Assembly (NCBI GenBank): GCA_029948255.1
Contig: JALIZF010001940.1
Location: forward strand, 1,729,501-1,793,500
Direction of reading: 5' to 3'
Origin: Telmatactis stephensoni
Taxonomy: Eukaryota; Cnidaria; Anthozoa; Actiniaria; Isophelliidae
Length of the DNA: 64,000 nt
Shown: positions 1 through 11,419 of the stretch, in pieces
How the letters are laid out: each line of letters opens with the position of its first letter
Numbering within the stretch: the stretch's first letter is position 1
The notes under the pieces: model-generated
Told to the model about the DNA's origin: nothing
Databases searched by the model: none
The model's input: only the letters and a program-made list of their open reading frames with translations
Translations under genes and position numbers: made by a program

Positions 1-4
1 CAAT

Positions 5-134
5 AAATAAAACGTACAGTTCATAAGAGTGTGTGCGTGGTACGGGTGCTTAAGGCTTAGGGGACGGAGAAATAAAACGTACAGCTCATAAGAGTGTGTG
101 CGTGGTACGGGTGGTTAAGGCTTAGGGGACGGAG
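5..134. repeat. 65-bp tandem duplication, two copies
   Basis: Two adjacent 65-bp copies, starting at 5 and at 70, differ at about two positions (for example cagttcat versus cagctcat). The first copy abuts the window edge, so the array may continue to the left. No gene is visible here. Confidence 0.9.
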
Positions 135-481
135 TTCGTCTCCCTCCTTGATCTTTTGACCAAACTAAAGTTTTCATTACGATAATTCTCGATGTGTGAA
201 GACGCAGAGGGCCATCCAAAATTATGCGCAGCTCATTTTGAAATGCAAATTTTCCTATGTAAAACACCCCTGAAAATACGCACCCAAAAGGGCTGTTACG
301 TTACCCTGGACTTATGTTCGGAACTCTACGGTATTTCTTTAATTAGGATTATCTGCGTAATCGTTGTGAAAATTATCATGCGTCATTGATCTTGGTCCAT
401 CCCAAGAACTTTTGGCGTGATCTTGAGAGACTGCTATTCACCAAAAAGAGCACGAATTAAATAATGTTTAAAACCGATTGC
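135..481. other. Intergenic, nothing recognised
   Basis: AT-rich sequence with only one short open frame (192-389) that has no recognisable domain and no codon pattern suggesting a gene. Confidence 0.6.
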
Positions 482-856
482 GAAGAAACTGGAATTATGT
501 CGAATTTAATTAATCGCATTTGATCATTACGCCATGAAAAATGCGCTTTATAAGTTAATAATTATTAATTAATTACCTGCAGAGTCGTCGCGAGGAATAT
601 CGCGCCATGGCCACATCTTCCCTCCACCTGGAGGTTTGCCATGATATTGATCCTCTTTGATTCAAAGAAAAAGCAACGTTAACTGTTTAATATACATTGG
701 GTTTCAGAAGAAACTGGAATTCTATGTCGACTTTAAATTACCTGCAGTGTCGAGGTGGGGAATATCGCGCCATGGCCAAACTGGCCACAGCTGCCCGCCA
801 TTATCTTGATCCCCTTTGATTCAATGAAAAATCAACTGTTTAATATACTTTGGGTT
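482..856. repeat. Imperfect direct duplication with internal deletion
   Basis: A block beginning with gaagaaactggaatt at about 482 recurs at about 707. Both copies contain cctgcag, the string aatatcgcgccatggcca, and an end like tttaatatac-ttgggttt. The second copy is about 75 bp shorter, missing an AT-rich stretch after the first 30 bp. It may be a degraded interspersed repeat or a local duplication. Confidence 0.8.
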
Positions 857-898
857 TTAGAGCTTTGCTTAACGTTGCATTCTGTTTATAGTTGAGTG

Positions 899-1045
899 GC
901 ATGGGTGGCGTAGTGGTTAAGCCACTCGCCTCTCACCGCCGTGGTCCGGTGTTCGAGTCCCGGCTCGGACGCTGGATCATATGTGAGTTGAGTTTGTTTG
1001 ATGTGTTGTACTCTAGCATGCCACGAGGGTTTTTTATAGTTAAGC
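899..1045 (+). mobile_element. tRNA-derived SINE (probably partial)
   Basis: A tRNA-like head carries a pol III A-box-like sequence (tggcgtagtgg, 906-916) and a B-box-like sequence (ggtgttcgagtcc, 948-960). A non-tRNA tail follows (gttgagtttgtttgatgtg...ccacgagggttttt), resembling SINE tails I associate with anthozoans. The structure is not a clean cloverleaf, so a SINE is more likely than a functional tRNA gene. Target-site duplications were not identified. Confidence 0.65.
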
Positions 1046-2090
1046 TGATATAGCAAACGTGACGCGAAGCTGGAAGAGGGAATGCCATATTCGTTCGATG
1101 CGTGACTATCGTGACGACGTCACGACGTCCTCTCCTTGACGTCGGTGAATCAAAAGGACGTTCAAATCAAAATTCGTCAACGCCAACGGCGTCTTCTTTC
1201 ACGTTGGGTCGTCTATTATCATTCTATTATCTTTGGGGAAACGTAATGAAACGTAATAATAAAGGTCTGACACTCAGGATACTTGTTTAGAAAAGAACTC
1301 ATTGGAATCCAGTATTTCGTTCCCTATAGAAGACTCCTGGCTTGCGCAAAATAGTTGGGCTACTATGGAGTATACTTTATACTTTATACTTTCTGGGGGC
1401 CCAGGAATTCTAGGGGCCGAGGAATGATATCTATGGATATTTTAATCGAAGGATGATTTGGGAATGTCAACCAAGATTGACGAAACTCAAAACGTTTTGA
1501 CCACTTAATGGTACCAAGTAATAAAACATGCAAATTAAAATCTCATTATGGTACCGAATTCGTAGAAGTACTAGCGTTTGTCCTGTGATTCTGATAACCC
1601 GAAAAAAGGTACGACGACCTTTCTGGTCGCAAATGCAAAGAAAAGAGTACCGTAAAGAATACTCATCTGTTCAGAGTCTGAAAGACAAAAGTCTTTATTT
1701 GTTATATCAGAAAACCCATGAAAACTTGACACTACTCTGGATAGATTTAGATAAATGTTTTGTTGGACCTGTCGTCCGCACTAAATAATTTCCATTATAA
1801 ATATATTTCATGTTTTATATTCTAGTTTTTTCTTCCTTCTTGTAAAAACATTGAGTTTTCAAGTATTAAAAATAATAGGATTTTTTACTTGTCTAAAAGG
1901 CGGTTTAGTGTGGCTAGCACGCAAACAATGGATTCATTGTCAACTAGTATCAGAAATATTAATGTATTAAGTAATTTTTTGCTTAATTACATTTAAAGTT
2001 ATGTGCATTGCTTTCTCTCTAGCTGTCTGAAGTTCTGAAAAGTGAAGTTAATAGAAAACATTTTTGAATTGAATAGTTCGTGTAAGTATT
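1046..2090. other. Intergenic, nothing recognised
   Basis: No supported gene. It holds a short palindromic cluster (tgacgacgtcacgacgtc, about 1110-1127) and a 9-bp tandem (tatacttta) near 1371. The open frames at 1102 and 1528 lack recognisable domains. Confidence 0.6.
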
Positions 2091-2425
2091 ACCATGTGTG
2101 ACACTAGTGAAAAACGTCTGCGCATGCTCGTAGTCAAGTCTTCGTGCTTTTGTAAACTTATGCAAATTTCGCTTTTACGCTTGCCTTCAACAATGGTTTT
2201 CACAAAATGTCAAAACTTAAGGTTATTTCTTGAAACTTAGGGCCAGTATTCACATAATGTCTTCATTAATGTAATATCTTTGTCCTACAAAAGTATACAA
2301 GAGAAATTTTATGTATACACCGAGAACACGAACATTTCATTTCAAGCTAAAACTCACACATTTCTTAAGAAAACATCGTAATATGCACGCATGCGCAGAC
2401 GTTTTTCACTAGTGTCACCATGTGT
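2091..2425. mobile_element. MITE with 28-bp inverted ends and 9-bp target duplication
   Basis: The element spans 2100-2416 (317 bp). Its ends are inverted repeats of about 28 bp (gacactagtgaaaaacgtct... at 2100-2127, complement at 2389-2416). It is flanked by identical 9-bp direct repeats, accatgtgt, at 2091-2099 and 2417-2425. There is no coding capacity inside. A 9-bp target duplication is typical of Mutator-like transposons, so a MULE-derived non-autonomous element is the best guess. The superfamily is inferred from the target-site length only. Confidence 0.88.
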
Positions 2426-3997
2426 ACATAGCTGCACTGAAGTTGCCTTGTCTCACATCCATTCAAAAGATGATTATAAAGGAAATGAAATACCGCATGT
2501 GAGTCTACTAATGATTTCTAGTCAGAGTTAATAGATAGATGCGAAATATAAACCATTGGATTGACCGACTATTTACGTACATGTAAGTAATTGTACTAAC
2601 GTTGACCCTTTTAAAGTCATCAGTAGTTGAACAGCTCAGGTCGTCGTCATGAATATCGGATGTCTGTTGAATCGTTCTCTGGTTGGCACATGAATGATAA
2701 AGGCTTACGTCACATGAAGTATTGCTATAGCCTTCATTATTTTGTCGTTCAAAATTCAATTAGAATTGGAAACAGTTTCCTCGCCGTTTCTTTCTGTTTT
2801 GCAACAAATTGGTATAAGGTTTTGTTTGCCATGTTTTGAAGTATATGTTATGATTGCATTATCTGTTCTGCTCTGCTTGAGGACATTATTATGGACAACT
2901 TAGTTAAATCATTAAATAGTTGTTGTGTTCGGTGAAACAGAGCGCTCGTGATGTTGGAAAACAACGAGAAAAGTTTGAAAATCATTAGCTTAGGTGAGTT
3001 ATTCTTAAATCTGAAAGTTAGTTTCCAGAGTTTCCTGAAAAATTGGAGGTGTTTCCTGAACATTTGTAGATAGATTTTATTCAGTTTCATTCAGATCATC
3101 CACCTGCAAACCATGTCTTTGCCGGTTAAATAACGTATAGATTTCAGCCAATCAGACCTCAAGTTATATTTGAGCTGTGCTATTAATGTTAGTATCGTAA
3201 AGGCTGCTCCACAGAGGTATATTGATATAAAAATGCCAATCAACCATTTGGCAATTATCAAACTTTTTGTATAAAATATGCGAGTTACCTGATTAAGCTG
3301 AAATACAGTCATTAAACATTTAATGTAGTCATCCAAGAATCTCAAAATCCCCAAGTATCACAGACAAGCAAGCAAACCGGGAAAAGAACATAAGAAATTT
3401 CAAGGGATTTCCAATTTAACAAAACCTGGACCTACATTTGCATGCAGCCGATATCATGAAGTTGCAAAAATTAGTTGGAAATGTCTTCCATCCAAAAGGA
3501 CATATCCTTTGAAGTTGTCATATTTTTTCATATGCAAATGCTTATCAGAAAGTTCCACCAACCTGTTTTAGGGATCGAATATCAAACGGATACGATTAAA
3601 ATTAACAGCAATGATAAAGCTACATCTTGATCCTCAAGATATATAGATTTGAAAATCAATTTGTGGTGTACCTCAAGGATCAGTCCCTTTTTGTTGTTTT
3701 CTGTCAAGTCCGGTCCGTTTGGTTTTTTATTTCAAGGGTTGGCGTAAGAAAAGCTACCTCCTGCATCGATGTTTATCTTCCATATCATCACATTCTGTAC
3801 ACTTCAGGGATCGATCCTTTTATTTCAAGGTTTGGTAGAAGTTGAAGAGGAAAATATCAACGTCCTATTTTATTTCACCGTTTTTAAAAATCTTCTGGTT
3901 CACTGTTTGCTGAAACAGCTTTTTATAAAGGTAATCAACACAGTTGCCATTCATTTAAAAAGCATCATTTAAAGTCCAAAGTTTAATCTTGTGAGGC

Positions 3998-4916
3998 ATG
4001 AACAATTCAACTGCGCAAGAAAGGAACAACTTTGACACTGTTTTACAACTTCCGGAATCAAATCCTAATTTCAGAAACTACCTTTATTTTCTTGTTGTTT
4101 TGAATTCACTCAGTTTTATTCTGACTGCAGTTTTAAACACTTTGATCATTTTGACGTTTATAAAAAACCCTTCGTTGCGAACTCCTTCGTACATCTTAAT
4201 TCTTAGCTTGGCATTCTTCGACTTGGGCGTTGGTGTAGTGATGCAACCGGCATATTGTTGTCGTTTGGTTAGCTGGATAACAATAACATCTTCCACATAT
4301 GAAGAGAGCAATAACGTATTTCTGCATTCCTATTATATACTCATGCCTGGTTCCCTCCTCATGATAACTGCCATCACTATCGATCGATTTCTTGCTGTTC
4401 ACTTGCGTCTGAGATACCAACAACTTGTCACAACGAAGCGGTCTTACACAGTTGTGATAGTAATTTGGGTCATTAGTTTGTCGTGGGGTTTTGTACGCTT
4501 AAAGCTTAAAACTTGGTTTTTATTGGCCAAAGGATTCGTTGACAGTGATGATAGTTATTCTTGACATTTCTCTTATGCTGATAATATCTCGAGCGATTCA
4601 CAGACACTCAATGCAGATCCAAGCCCAACAGCAACCACAGCAATCAACCATGAACAGATACAAAAAATCGGTCAAGACCATGTACTACATCACCGGTGTG
4701 TTTCTACTGTGTTATCTTCCTGGTTACATTTTCTATGTTGTCAACTTTGCATTAAAGGAAGCAGGAAACCGTATTGAGATTGAGTCATATTATGCGGGGC
4801 ATCTAGCTAATACACTTACGATGGTGAACAGTGCCTTGAATCCATTGATTTATTGCTGGAGAATACAAGAAATACGGAACGCTTTGCTTCAGTTATTACG
4901 ACGACAATCACAATAA
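3998..4916 (+). pseudogene. Class A GPCR of the array, one frameshift
   Basis: This receptor would be about 306 residues. The first 188-codon frame runs from MNNST (N-glycosylation sequon) through TM1 (NTLI with N1.50), TM2 (LAFFD, D2.50), TM3 ending in DRF, and TM4. The second frame (4539-4916) carries TM5, the QAQQQPQQ loop, TM6 (LLCYLP), TM7 (NPLIY) and the tail ending LLRRQSQ. Compared with the duplicate at 8177, one extra base lies at about 4525-4533 (gccaaaggattcg versus gccagtgattcg). Everything else looks intact, so this is either a very young or polymorphic pseudogene or a one-base sequence error. It sits in segmental unit A. Confidence 0.92.
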
Positions 4917-4965
4917 TATTGTGTGCAAATGTTACCTTGTAAGTTTATAGTAATTATATATAATT

Positions 4966-5061
4966 TGAATATTGCCTTGAATTCGCTGATTTATTGCTGG
5001 AGAATAGAATAGAAGAACTACGTAACGCTTTGCTTCAATTATTTAGGAGACAATCACAATG
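4966..5061 (+). pseudogene. Receptor 3'-end remnant (TM7 and tail)
   Basis: Just behind the receptor at 3998 a second copy of the last 90 bp of such a gene appears: a TM7-like stretch (LNSLIYCWRIE in one frame), then a frameshift caused by a duplicated gaata (gagaatagaatagaag), then the tail codons to agacaatcacaatga. It has no upstream receptor sequence. It is probably left by unequal crossing over or a partial duplication. Confidence 0.85.
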
Positions 5062-5462
5062 ATATTATGTGCAATTGTTTCGTGCACTAAAGTCATACTA
5101 ATCTAAATTATATCTCCTCGATTAGCTTCATTGCACTCAATTTTGCCAACACTCAAATATATTATATAGTTAACACTGAAAGACTTGTCACATATGAGAA
5201 AACTGCTTTCTCGTTGCTGATATAGATTTAAAATTTTTATCTCCTTTCTACAATCAGCCCACAGTAATTGGTCACACTGTTGTGGTGTCCCTGCCTATAT
5301 TGTATTTTTGTTGTTTGTCTGTTTCTTTGTTTGTTTACTAGGCGAAGCGAAATAAACATAAACATAAACAGAACAGTACATCTACGTCACTACCAGGGAA
5401 AATTGCTTTGGCAATTTGTTTCACGTGGAAAGTGAGTAATAAAATACATATGCATGACAACA

Positions 5463-5530
5463 TTTCGGAGAGGACTTGTAGAAATCTAAAATAACAACAA
5501 CAATAACAACTACAACAACAACATATCAAG
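5463..5530. repeat. Imperfect (CAA)n tract
   Basis: Low-complexity aacaacaacaataacaac-type sequence. It explains the cysteine-rich minus-strand frame at 5338-5529, which is not a gene. Confidence 0.8.
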
Positions 5531-5621
5531 GTGACGCATCCCTCCAGAAACCTAGAGGTAGTTTAGATTTTTTTTTAAATGTTTACCAGCGGCCAAGCCA
5601 AGCTAGAAATTTCACAGGTAC

Positions 5622-5701
5622 TCACACCACCACCACCACCACCACCACCACCACCACCACCACCACCACTACCAACAACAACAACAACAACAACAACAAC
5701 A
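5622..5701. repeat. Compound microsatellite (CAC)n(CAA)n
   Basis: About 16 CAC units (to 5669) switch directly to about 10 CAA units (5672-5701). The proline-rich reading frame over it is a repeat artefact. Confidence 0.95.
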
Positions 5702-5795
5702 GTTTTAATTGAAACTTCCGCTACTAACTATAGTGTTCTGAAAAAAGTTGTTCGGATGCTAATTCTGATGAAGCAGACTCTATGTTTGAGAAGGA

Positions 5796-5862
5796 GCATG
5801 GTCTAGTGAACAAAGTGTCGGGTCTCGCAAACCGGTGGTCCCGAGTTCATGTCCTACCCACT
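5796..5862 (+). mobile_element. tRNA-like SINE remnant
   Basis: A degenerate A-box-like motif (ggtctagtgaa, about 5800) is followed about 40 bp later by a B-box-like motif (cgagttcatgtcc). The spacing suits a tRNA-derived head but both boxes are decayed. No tail or target duplications were identified. Confidence 0.4.
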
Positions 5863-6666
5863 TTAAATACGGCAAATTTAAATTGTTGTTTTTTAGTTTG
5901 ATGTTGCTAACGTCTCTCAATTCTTAATGTACACCCCACCTTGGCAGCTCTCAAACTTGTCAGTCACTAATATTGATGGCTTTCGCCTCTGCTTTCCTCT
6001 ATTTTACGTCAATTTGCATTTTCAGATTCGAAGTGCATAATCGGCCTCAGAAAGGAGATGATTTTATTCAACAATATTTAACCATAAGGCTTTTCCATTC
6101 ATTAAGAAACGATTATCAAAATTTCAATTTCGGAGTTAGGGGCACTTAAATGACTTTATGTTTTCCCCTGACTATGCCACACAAAACTATTAAGATGTTC
6201 TGCTGCTTTTCCTGAAGCTCGTTTACTGGGCAAGGCAATAACTCAACACAGTCACCTGAGTTTGGAGTGTTATGGCTGTGGGCGAAGGGACCCACAGTCG
6301 CTTTATTAAAACATCCGACATAAAATACACCATATTAAAATACGATATCATGATTCCATTTATTGTTAATAAAATTGGCTGTACATGAAATTAAATTTCG
6401 TGGTTTGTGGGCACTTGGCTGAGCCTCAGTGATTGTATTATCAGAACCACATGTGCATAATATTTTTTTTAAATACTAAGCAGCTGATGTGCCAAATAAA
6501 ACTGAAATAATCGCAAATTGGATATTAAATCCTGGTGAAATTTTGAACACTACTGCTGACTGAAGGGCGACATTTTAACGAGCCGCACCATGTTTAATCT
6601 CCGATCCGTTGTTCAACCTTTGCTTCTCGGAAGATCCGCATCAAAACGGCCCTTTCCGGGGTTTTC
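5863..6666. other. Intergenic, nothing recognised
   Basis: AT-rich spacer between the two segmental duplication units. No supported gene, RNA or clear repeat was seen. Confidence 0.55.
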
Positions 6667-9330
6667 AAGTATATAGTGATTGCTTTGCTCTGCCTGAGGA
6701 CCTTACTGACTTTTTTAACAATAGAAGATAGTTATATCTCTATCTGTGCAAGTGTGGTGTCGAGAGAAACGAAAAAGTTTGAAAATCACCAGCAGTTAGG
6801 TGAATTGCTTTAAACTTGGAGTTTCCTAAAAAAATTGGATAGATTTTATTCAATATCTGATGATCGTCTACCTGAGAACCATGTCTTTACTGGTGAAATA
6901 GAGTATGTTTTGGAGCTCAGTCATGCAGCAGTCAGACTTCAAGTTGTAATTAAGCTGTATTATTAACGTTAGTAAAGGATGCCCCACAGAACGATCGTTA
7001 ATAAGAATGTCAATCACACTTTTGGCAATATCAAACCTTTTGTAATAAATATGGCTAGTTACCTGAAGAAGTTAAAATACAGTCATTGAATATTTATTGT
7101 AGTCATCCAAGAATCTCAAAATCCCAAACGAAGTATCATGGACACACAAACAAACATTGCAAACAATAGCAATTTACACCTAAACCTTTAGCCATATATT
7201 ATGGAAGTGAGCAAAATTTGACGACTGAAGTAGGACTTCGAAAATCGCAAAATTTACAGTTGCTATGCAACTATACATTTATTGTAAAATTTTACAAATT
7301 AAAAGGTAAATTCTCAACAACTATTGAAGCACTCAGATTTTCAGCTACATCTCCTTCCTATCTCTATTTTCTGTTTGTTTATAAATTAAATTTGATTGAT
7401 ATAAAAGGAAGCAAAATTTAAGGTTTTTTGCAAATTATACCTTGCTGATCACGACTTGTGGATAAAGAGTTTAAAATAAAGTTCAAAACAAGAGGCTTTG
7501 CAATTTCGCAGGTTTATCTTTTATGTTCATTGCATAAAGTGTAAAGCTTTGTAAATGTTATATCTCAATAGAAGTCAAACCACTGTTAAATGTCGTTCAA
7601 TGCTAACAACTTTGGAGGTCTTTGGAGTTTTTGTCATACAGGCACAGTTACAAACAAAACCAGCTAGAAATGTCTTCTATTCAAAATGACATATATGCTT
7701 CGAAGTTGTCAGTATTCTGTTATGCAAATGTTCAACAGACCTGTTCAGGGATTGATTATCAAACGCAATTGACAATGATAGCAATGATAAAGCTACGACT
7801 TTATCCTCAAGAAGAGCTCATTCTATAAACAACTTGTGGTGTAACCTAAAGGATCATTCCCTTCATGTGTTTTCGCTCAACTCCCTTTGGTCTTTCCGTT
7901 TGGTTTATAGAAGAAGGAAAGCTAACTCTTGCATGGATGGTTATTCTCAAGATCAGCACTTTCTGAAATCAACTTGTAGTGTACTTGAGGGAGCGGTCCT
8001 TCGTTTTCTAAAAACACTGCGTTTGGTCTTTCAATTTAAAGTGGAGCTCCAATTTTAACTTTGAAAATATCTTTGGCTCACAGTTTTACGGCATGAAACA
8101 ACTTTTAAGGTGATCAACCCAGTCGTCATTCATTTAAAAGGCAGCTTTTAAAGTATTAAAGTTAAACATTTCAAACATGAACAATTCAACTGCACAGGAA
8201 AGAAACTACTTCGACATCCTGGTAAAACTTCTGGAGTCCAATCCCGAATTTCAAAAACTATCTTTATTTTCTTGTTGTTTTGAATTCACTCAGTTTTATT
8301 CTGGCTGCAATTTTAAACCCTTTGATCATTTTCACGTTTGTAAAAACCCCTTCGTTGCGAACTCCTTCGTACATCTTAATTCTTAGCTTGGCATTCTTCG
8401 ACTTGGGCGTTGGTGTAGTGACGCAGCCGGCGTATTGTTTTCGTTTGATTACCTGGATAACAAAGAAATCTTCCATGAATGAAAAGAGCATGAATGTTTA
8501 TATGCATTCCTTTAATATGCTAATACCTGGATCCCTTCTCGTGGTTACAGCCATAACAATCGATCGATTTCTTGCCGTTCACTTGCGCATGAGATATCAA
8601 CAATTTGCCACCATAAAACGATCCTCCATAGTTGTGATAATAATTTGTGTTTTCAGTTTATCATGGAGTATTGCACAAGCCATGAATAAGACTTGGCTGA
8701 TTATTGCCAGTGATTCGGTGATATTGATGATTGTTATTCTTGACATTTCTCTTATGCTGAAAATATCTCGAGCGATTCAAAGACACTCAAGACAGATCCA
8801 AGCTCAACAGCAACCACGACAACCAACCATGAACATACAAAGATACAAGAAATCGGTCAAGACGATGTACTACATTACTGGTGTGTTTCTACTGTGTTAT
8901 CTTCCTGGTTACATGTTCTATGTTGTCAACTTTGCATTAGCGGTAGCAGGAAACCATATAGGGATAGATGCATATTATGCGAGGCCATCTAGCTAATACA
9001 CTTATTATGTTGAAACAGTGCTTTGAATCCATTGATTTATTGCTGGACAATAGAAGAACTTCGTAACCCTTTGGTCAAGTTATTAAGGAGCCGAGCCAGT
9101 GATATTGAGTAGATATTAGTCTTGTTTCATGCATTAAATTCAAACTAATCTAAGTTTTTTTGTGTGTGTGATGTCTTCCATGAACTTCATTACATTAATT
9201 TTATTCAGAAATTCTCTAATATATGATATAGTTAATACTGAAAGAATTGTCACGTTGTCAACACAAGAAACTGCTTTAATTTTTCGTTGCTAATATAGTA
9301 AAATTCTTATCTCCTTTCTACAACCAGAAC
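6667..9330 (+). repeat. Segmental duplication unit, copy B
   Basis: Counterpart of 2840-5260, covering upstream sequence, receptor and about 200 bp downstream. The receptor starts are 4179 bp apart but the left edges are about 3827 bp apart, so this copy has about 350 bp of additional upstream sequence. Divergence and indels show that the duplication is not recent. Confidence 0.88.
8177..9112 (+). pseudogene. Class A GPCR of the array, several frameshifts
   Basis: The N-terminal frame starts MNNSTAQE but loses frame at about 8245-8255 (one extra base before what should be the FRNYLYF-like stretch). A long frame (8280-8996) then carries TM1 to ECL3: LRTPSY, LAFFDLGV (D2.50), DRF, the Q-rich third intracellular loop and LLCYLP (TM6). 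A second extra base (gcgaggccatc versus gcggggcatc in unit A, about 8984-8988) and another indel near 9012 disrupt TM7. The tail NPLIYCWTIEELRN is still readable to a TAG at 9110-9112. It is the paralogue of the copy at 3998 and is clearly non-functional. Confidence 0.92.
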
Positions 9331-11419
9331 AGTGCAGCATCTACATCACTTTAAAAAAATAGCTTTGACTTTTAAAATCAACATTTTTTTCTAATCGTAC
9401 ATTTGTACTAAATAGTGCTTGTTGAACAATACAAAACAATAGAATTAGCGTGATTTAGCACTATTTAATGCTATTTATGTTGCACTCTATAGTGTTTGAA
9501 ATTAAGTTGTAGTTAATCACACAGTGGCATGCACAGATGCCGAAACTTTGGATTGTACAAGGTACATCCAACTTCGTGTATCTTGGGAAGCAACTATCTC
9601 GACAATTTTGAGGACGAGCTTCCGCTTATATGTTTTGGTTGGGCTGGCCTTAGAAAACAAAGGCTCTTTCAAGAAAAATTACATATTTGAACATAACACT
9701 TCTGAATTGATTTTAAGCATAATTTCTCTCACTTTAAACCTAAACGGTTTTGGGCATTCCTTCTGTCCTTTAAGGTTACGTTTTGATTATTGATTCGAAT
9801 AATGATTACTTTATTGGCATTTCATTAGCTTGTTATTGAAGTAAGCCTACACTTGATAGAGTTACTAGTGCTCATAAAGTACTTATGTAGTCAGTTCAAC
9901 CACTGATACGTTTTTACATCGTCGCGACATCAGTAAGAATATTTACTCACCCTCCCTCCCAGGTTACTAATTAATTGACTGATGTGCGGTCTTTAGGCCA
10001 ATAAAGCCCGGCTTCAAATCCCCAAACTGGTGTACGTATGTCATTTGCTTAATTAATTTTCCCGACATCATTCAAATGGGCTTCATTAGAAATTTAGCTT
10101 ACCTACTGTAGCATTTATTTGCACTGGACCTTTATAAGCCATGCACCTGTTCCGACCTGATAATAATGAAGCGGTGCGTGCTCAATTGCTTCCCCATGGG
10201 TGACATCGTGAAACATTTGCTTTCATAAACTTCAAGAATTTTTGCTGTTCATGGCATCACATTTGGGGAGGGTGGTGAGGGGGGAGGTGTGGATTATCGA
10301 AATTTTACAAGGGCCCTTTAAAATGATACGTGATGATTTTGTGGCACATACTGTGAGTGAAAGAACACATCTCTGATGAAAATATGTTATTGGAGAGAAA
10401 TATTGTAAAAATAACAATAGGATTTCAATTGCTATATTACGGAAAGGTAACATACAACATAAATCAAAAAAAACATATCTGAGCTAATTGCAAAAATTTG
10501 GCACGACAGGCAGACTTCCTGATGATCACTAATTCAATTTACGAGAAAATTGGAAAAAGGTTAAGAGCCTCATTTTTGTAAAAACCCTCAGAAATAGTTG
10601 GAAAGTTTACATTTCTTTCGCGATTCCAATAATTAATTGTGAATGGCCGAAATAGTCTTAGAAATATAGCATGACTGCTCCGATCATAGTCGCATGATTA
10701 AACCATGTGTTTAGTTATACGGCACTATAAACCTAATTTCCTTGCCCCAATGTTTTCCCAGTGCAACTCTTTTGGTGAAGAAAACTCTTTGTTCAAGGTT
10801 AATATTCTTTCGTTTCTTCCTAATTAAAGGGTTACAAACAAAGAAACGTATCTCTCAAGAGGATTCTATTGGGAAAACATTGCGGCAAGCAAACAAGTAT
10901 GTTATAAACCGAAGAATAATAGGCAAACACTACAACGTGCCATCTGCTCTGATGAACCAATCAGATTTGGGGAAATTTCAAGCTATATGATTAGTTCTAG
11001 ATTTATATTTACGTGGGCACTTCAAGAAATTCTTTTTTAATCAGCAGAAAATTATAAATGCTCTATGAATCCCATAACCGGTTTTTCAGTTATAACAAGC
11101 AAACCAATTTTCCAATTTCATTTCTAAATGAGATAAACGTTTGGACGTTCCTTTAGAATTACAAACTCTCTCGGATCGGTCAGCCTCCACTTAGAATCTT
11201 CAGATCCAGGAATTTTGAAGCTCAACAGAAGCACGTCTAAATATTCTGAGAAGATCCTTGGAGTATTATCACCTCTGGCTAATACTGGCTAAGGAACTGG
11301 CGTGAGTTGGATAATCACCTAAAATAGCTCGTTCTTTCTCGAAGCGTCGACTACACAACAATTGCTGAGAACATCACATGCGCTCAAGTTAATAGACAAA
11401 GCTAAAAATTGCTGTAAAC
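9331..11419. other. Intergenic, nothing recognised
   Basis: About 2.1 kb of AT-rich spacer. The open frames at 9524, 10232 and 10742 have no recognisable domain and were not accepted. A tRNA-like string near 10000 is too degenerate to call. Confidence 0.55.

Larger units (their letters stand above)
2840..5260 (+). repeat. Segmental duplication unit, copy A
   Basis: This block is matched, with many indels, by 6667-9330. Shared pieces include the left edge (gattgcatt...tctgcttgaggac versus gattgcttt...tctgcctgaggac), the stretch at 3091-3230 matching 6861-7000, the whole receptor region, and the tail ending ttatctcctttctacaa (5238-5254 versus 9308-9324). The unit carries one receptor plus about 1.15 kb upstream and 340 bp downstream. 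Confidence 0.88.

Noticed and set aside
9980..10035. tRNA-like string on the plus strand
   Set aside because: Only a weak B-box-like piece (cggcttcaaatcccc); no A box or stem pairing could be established.
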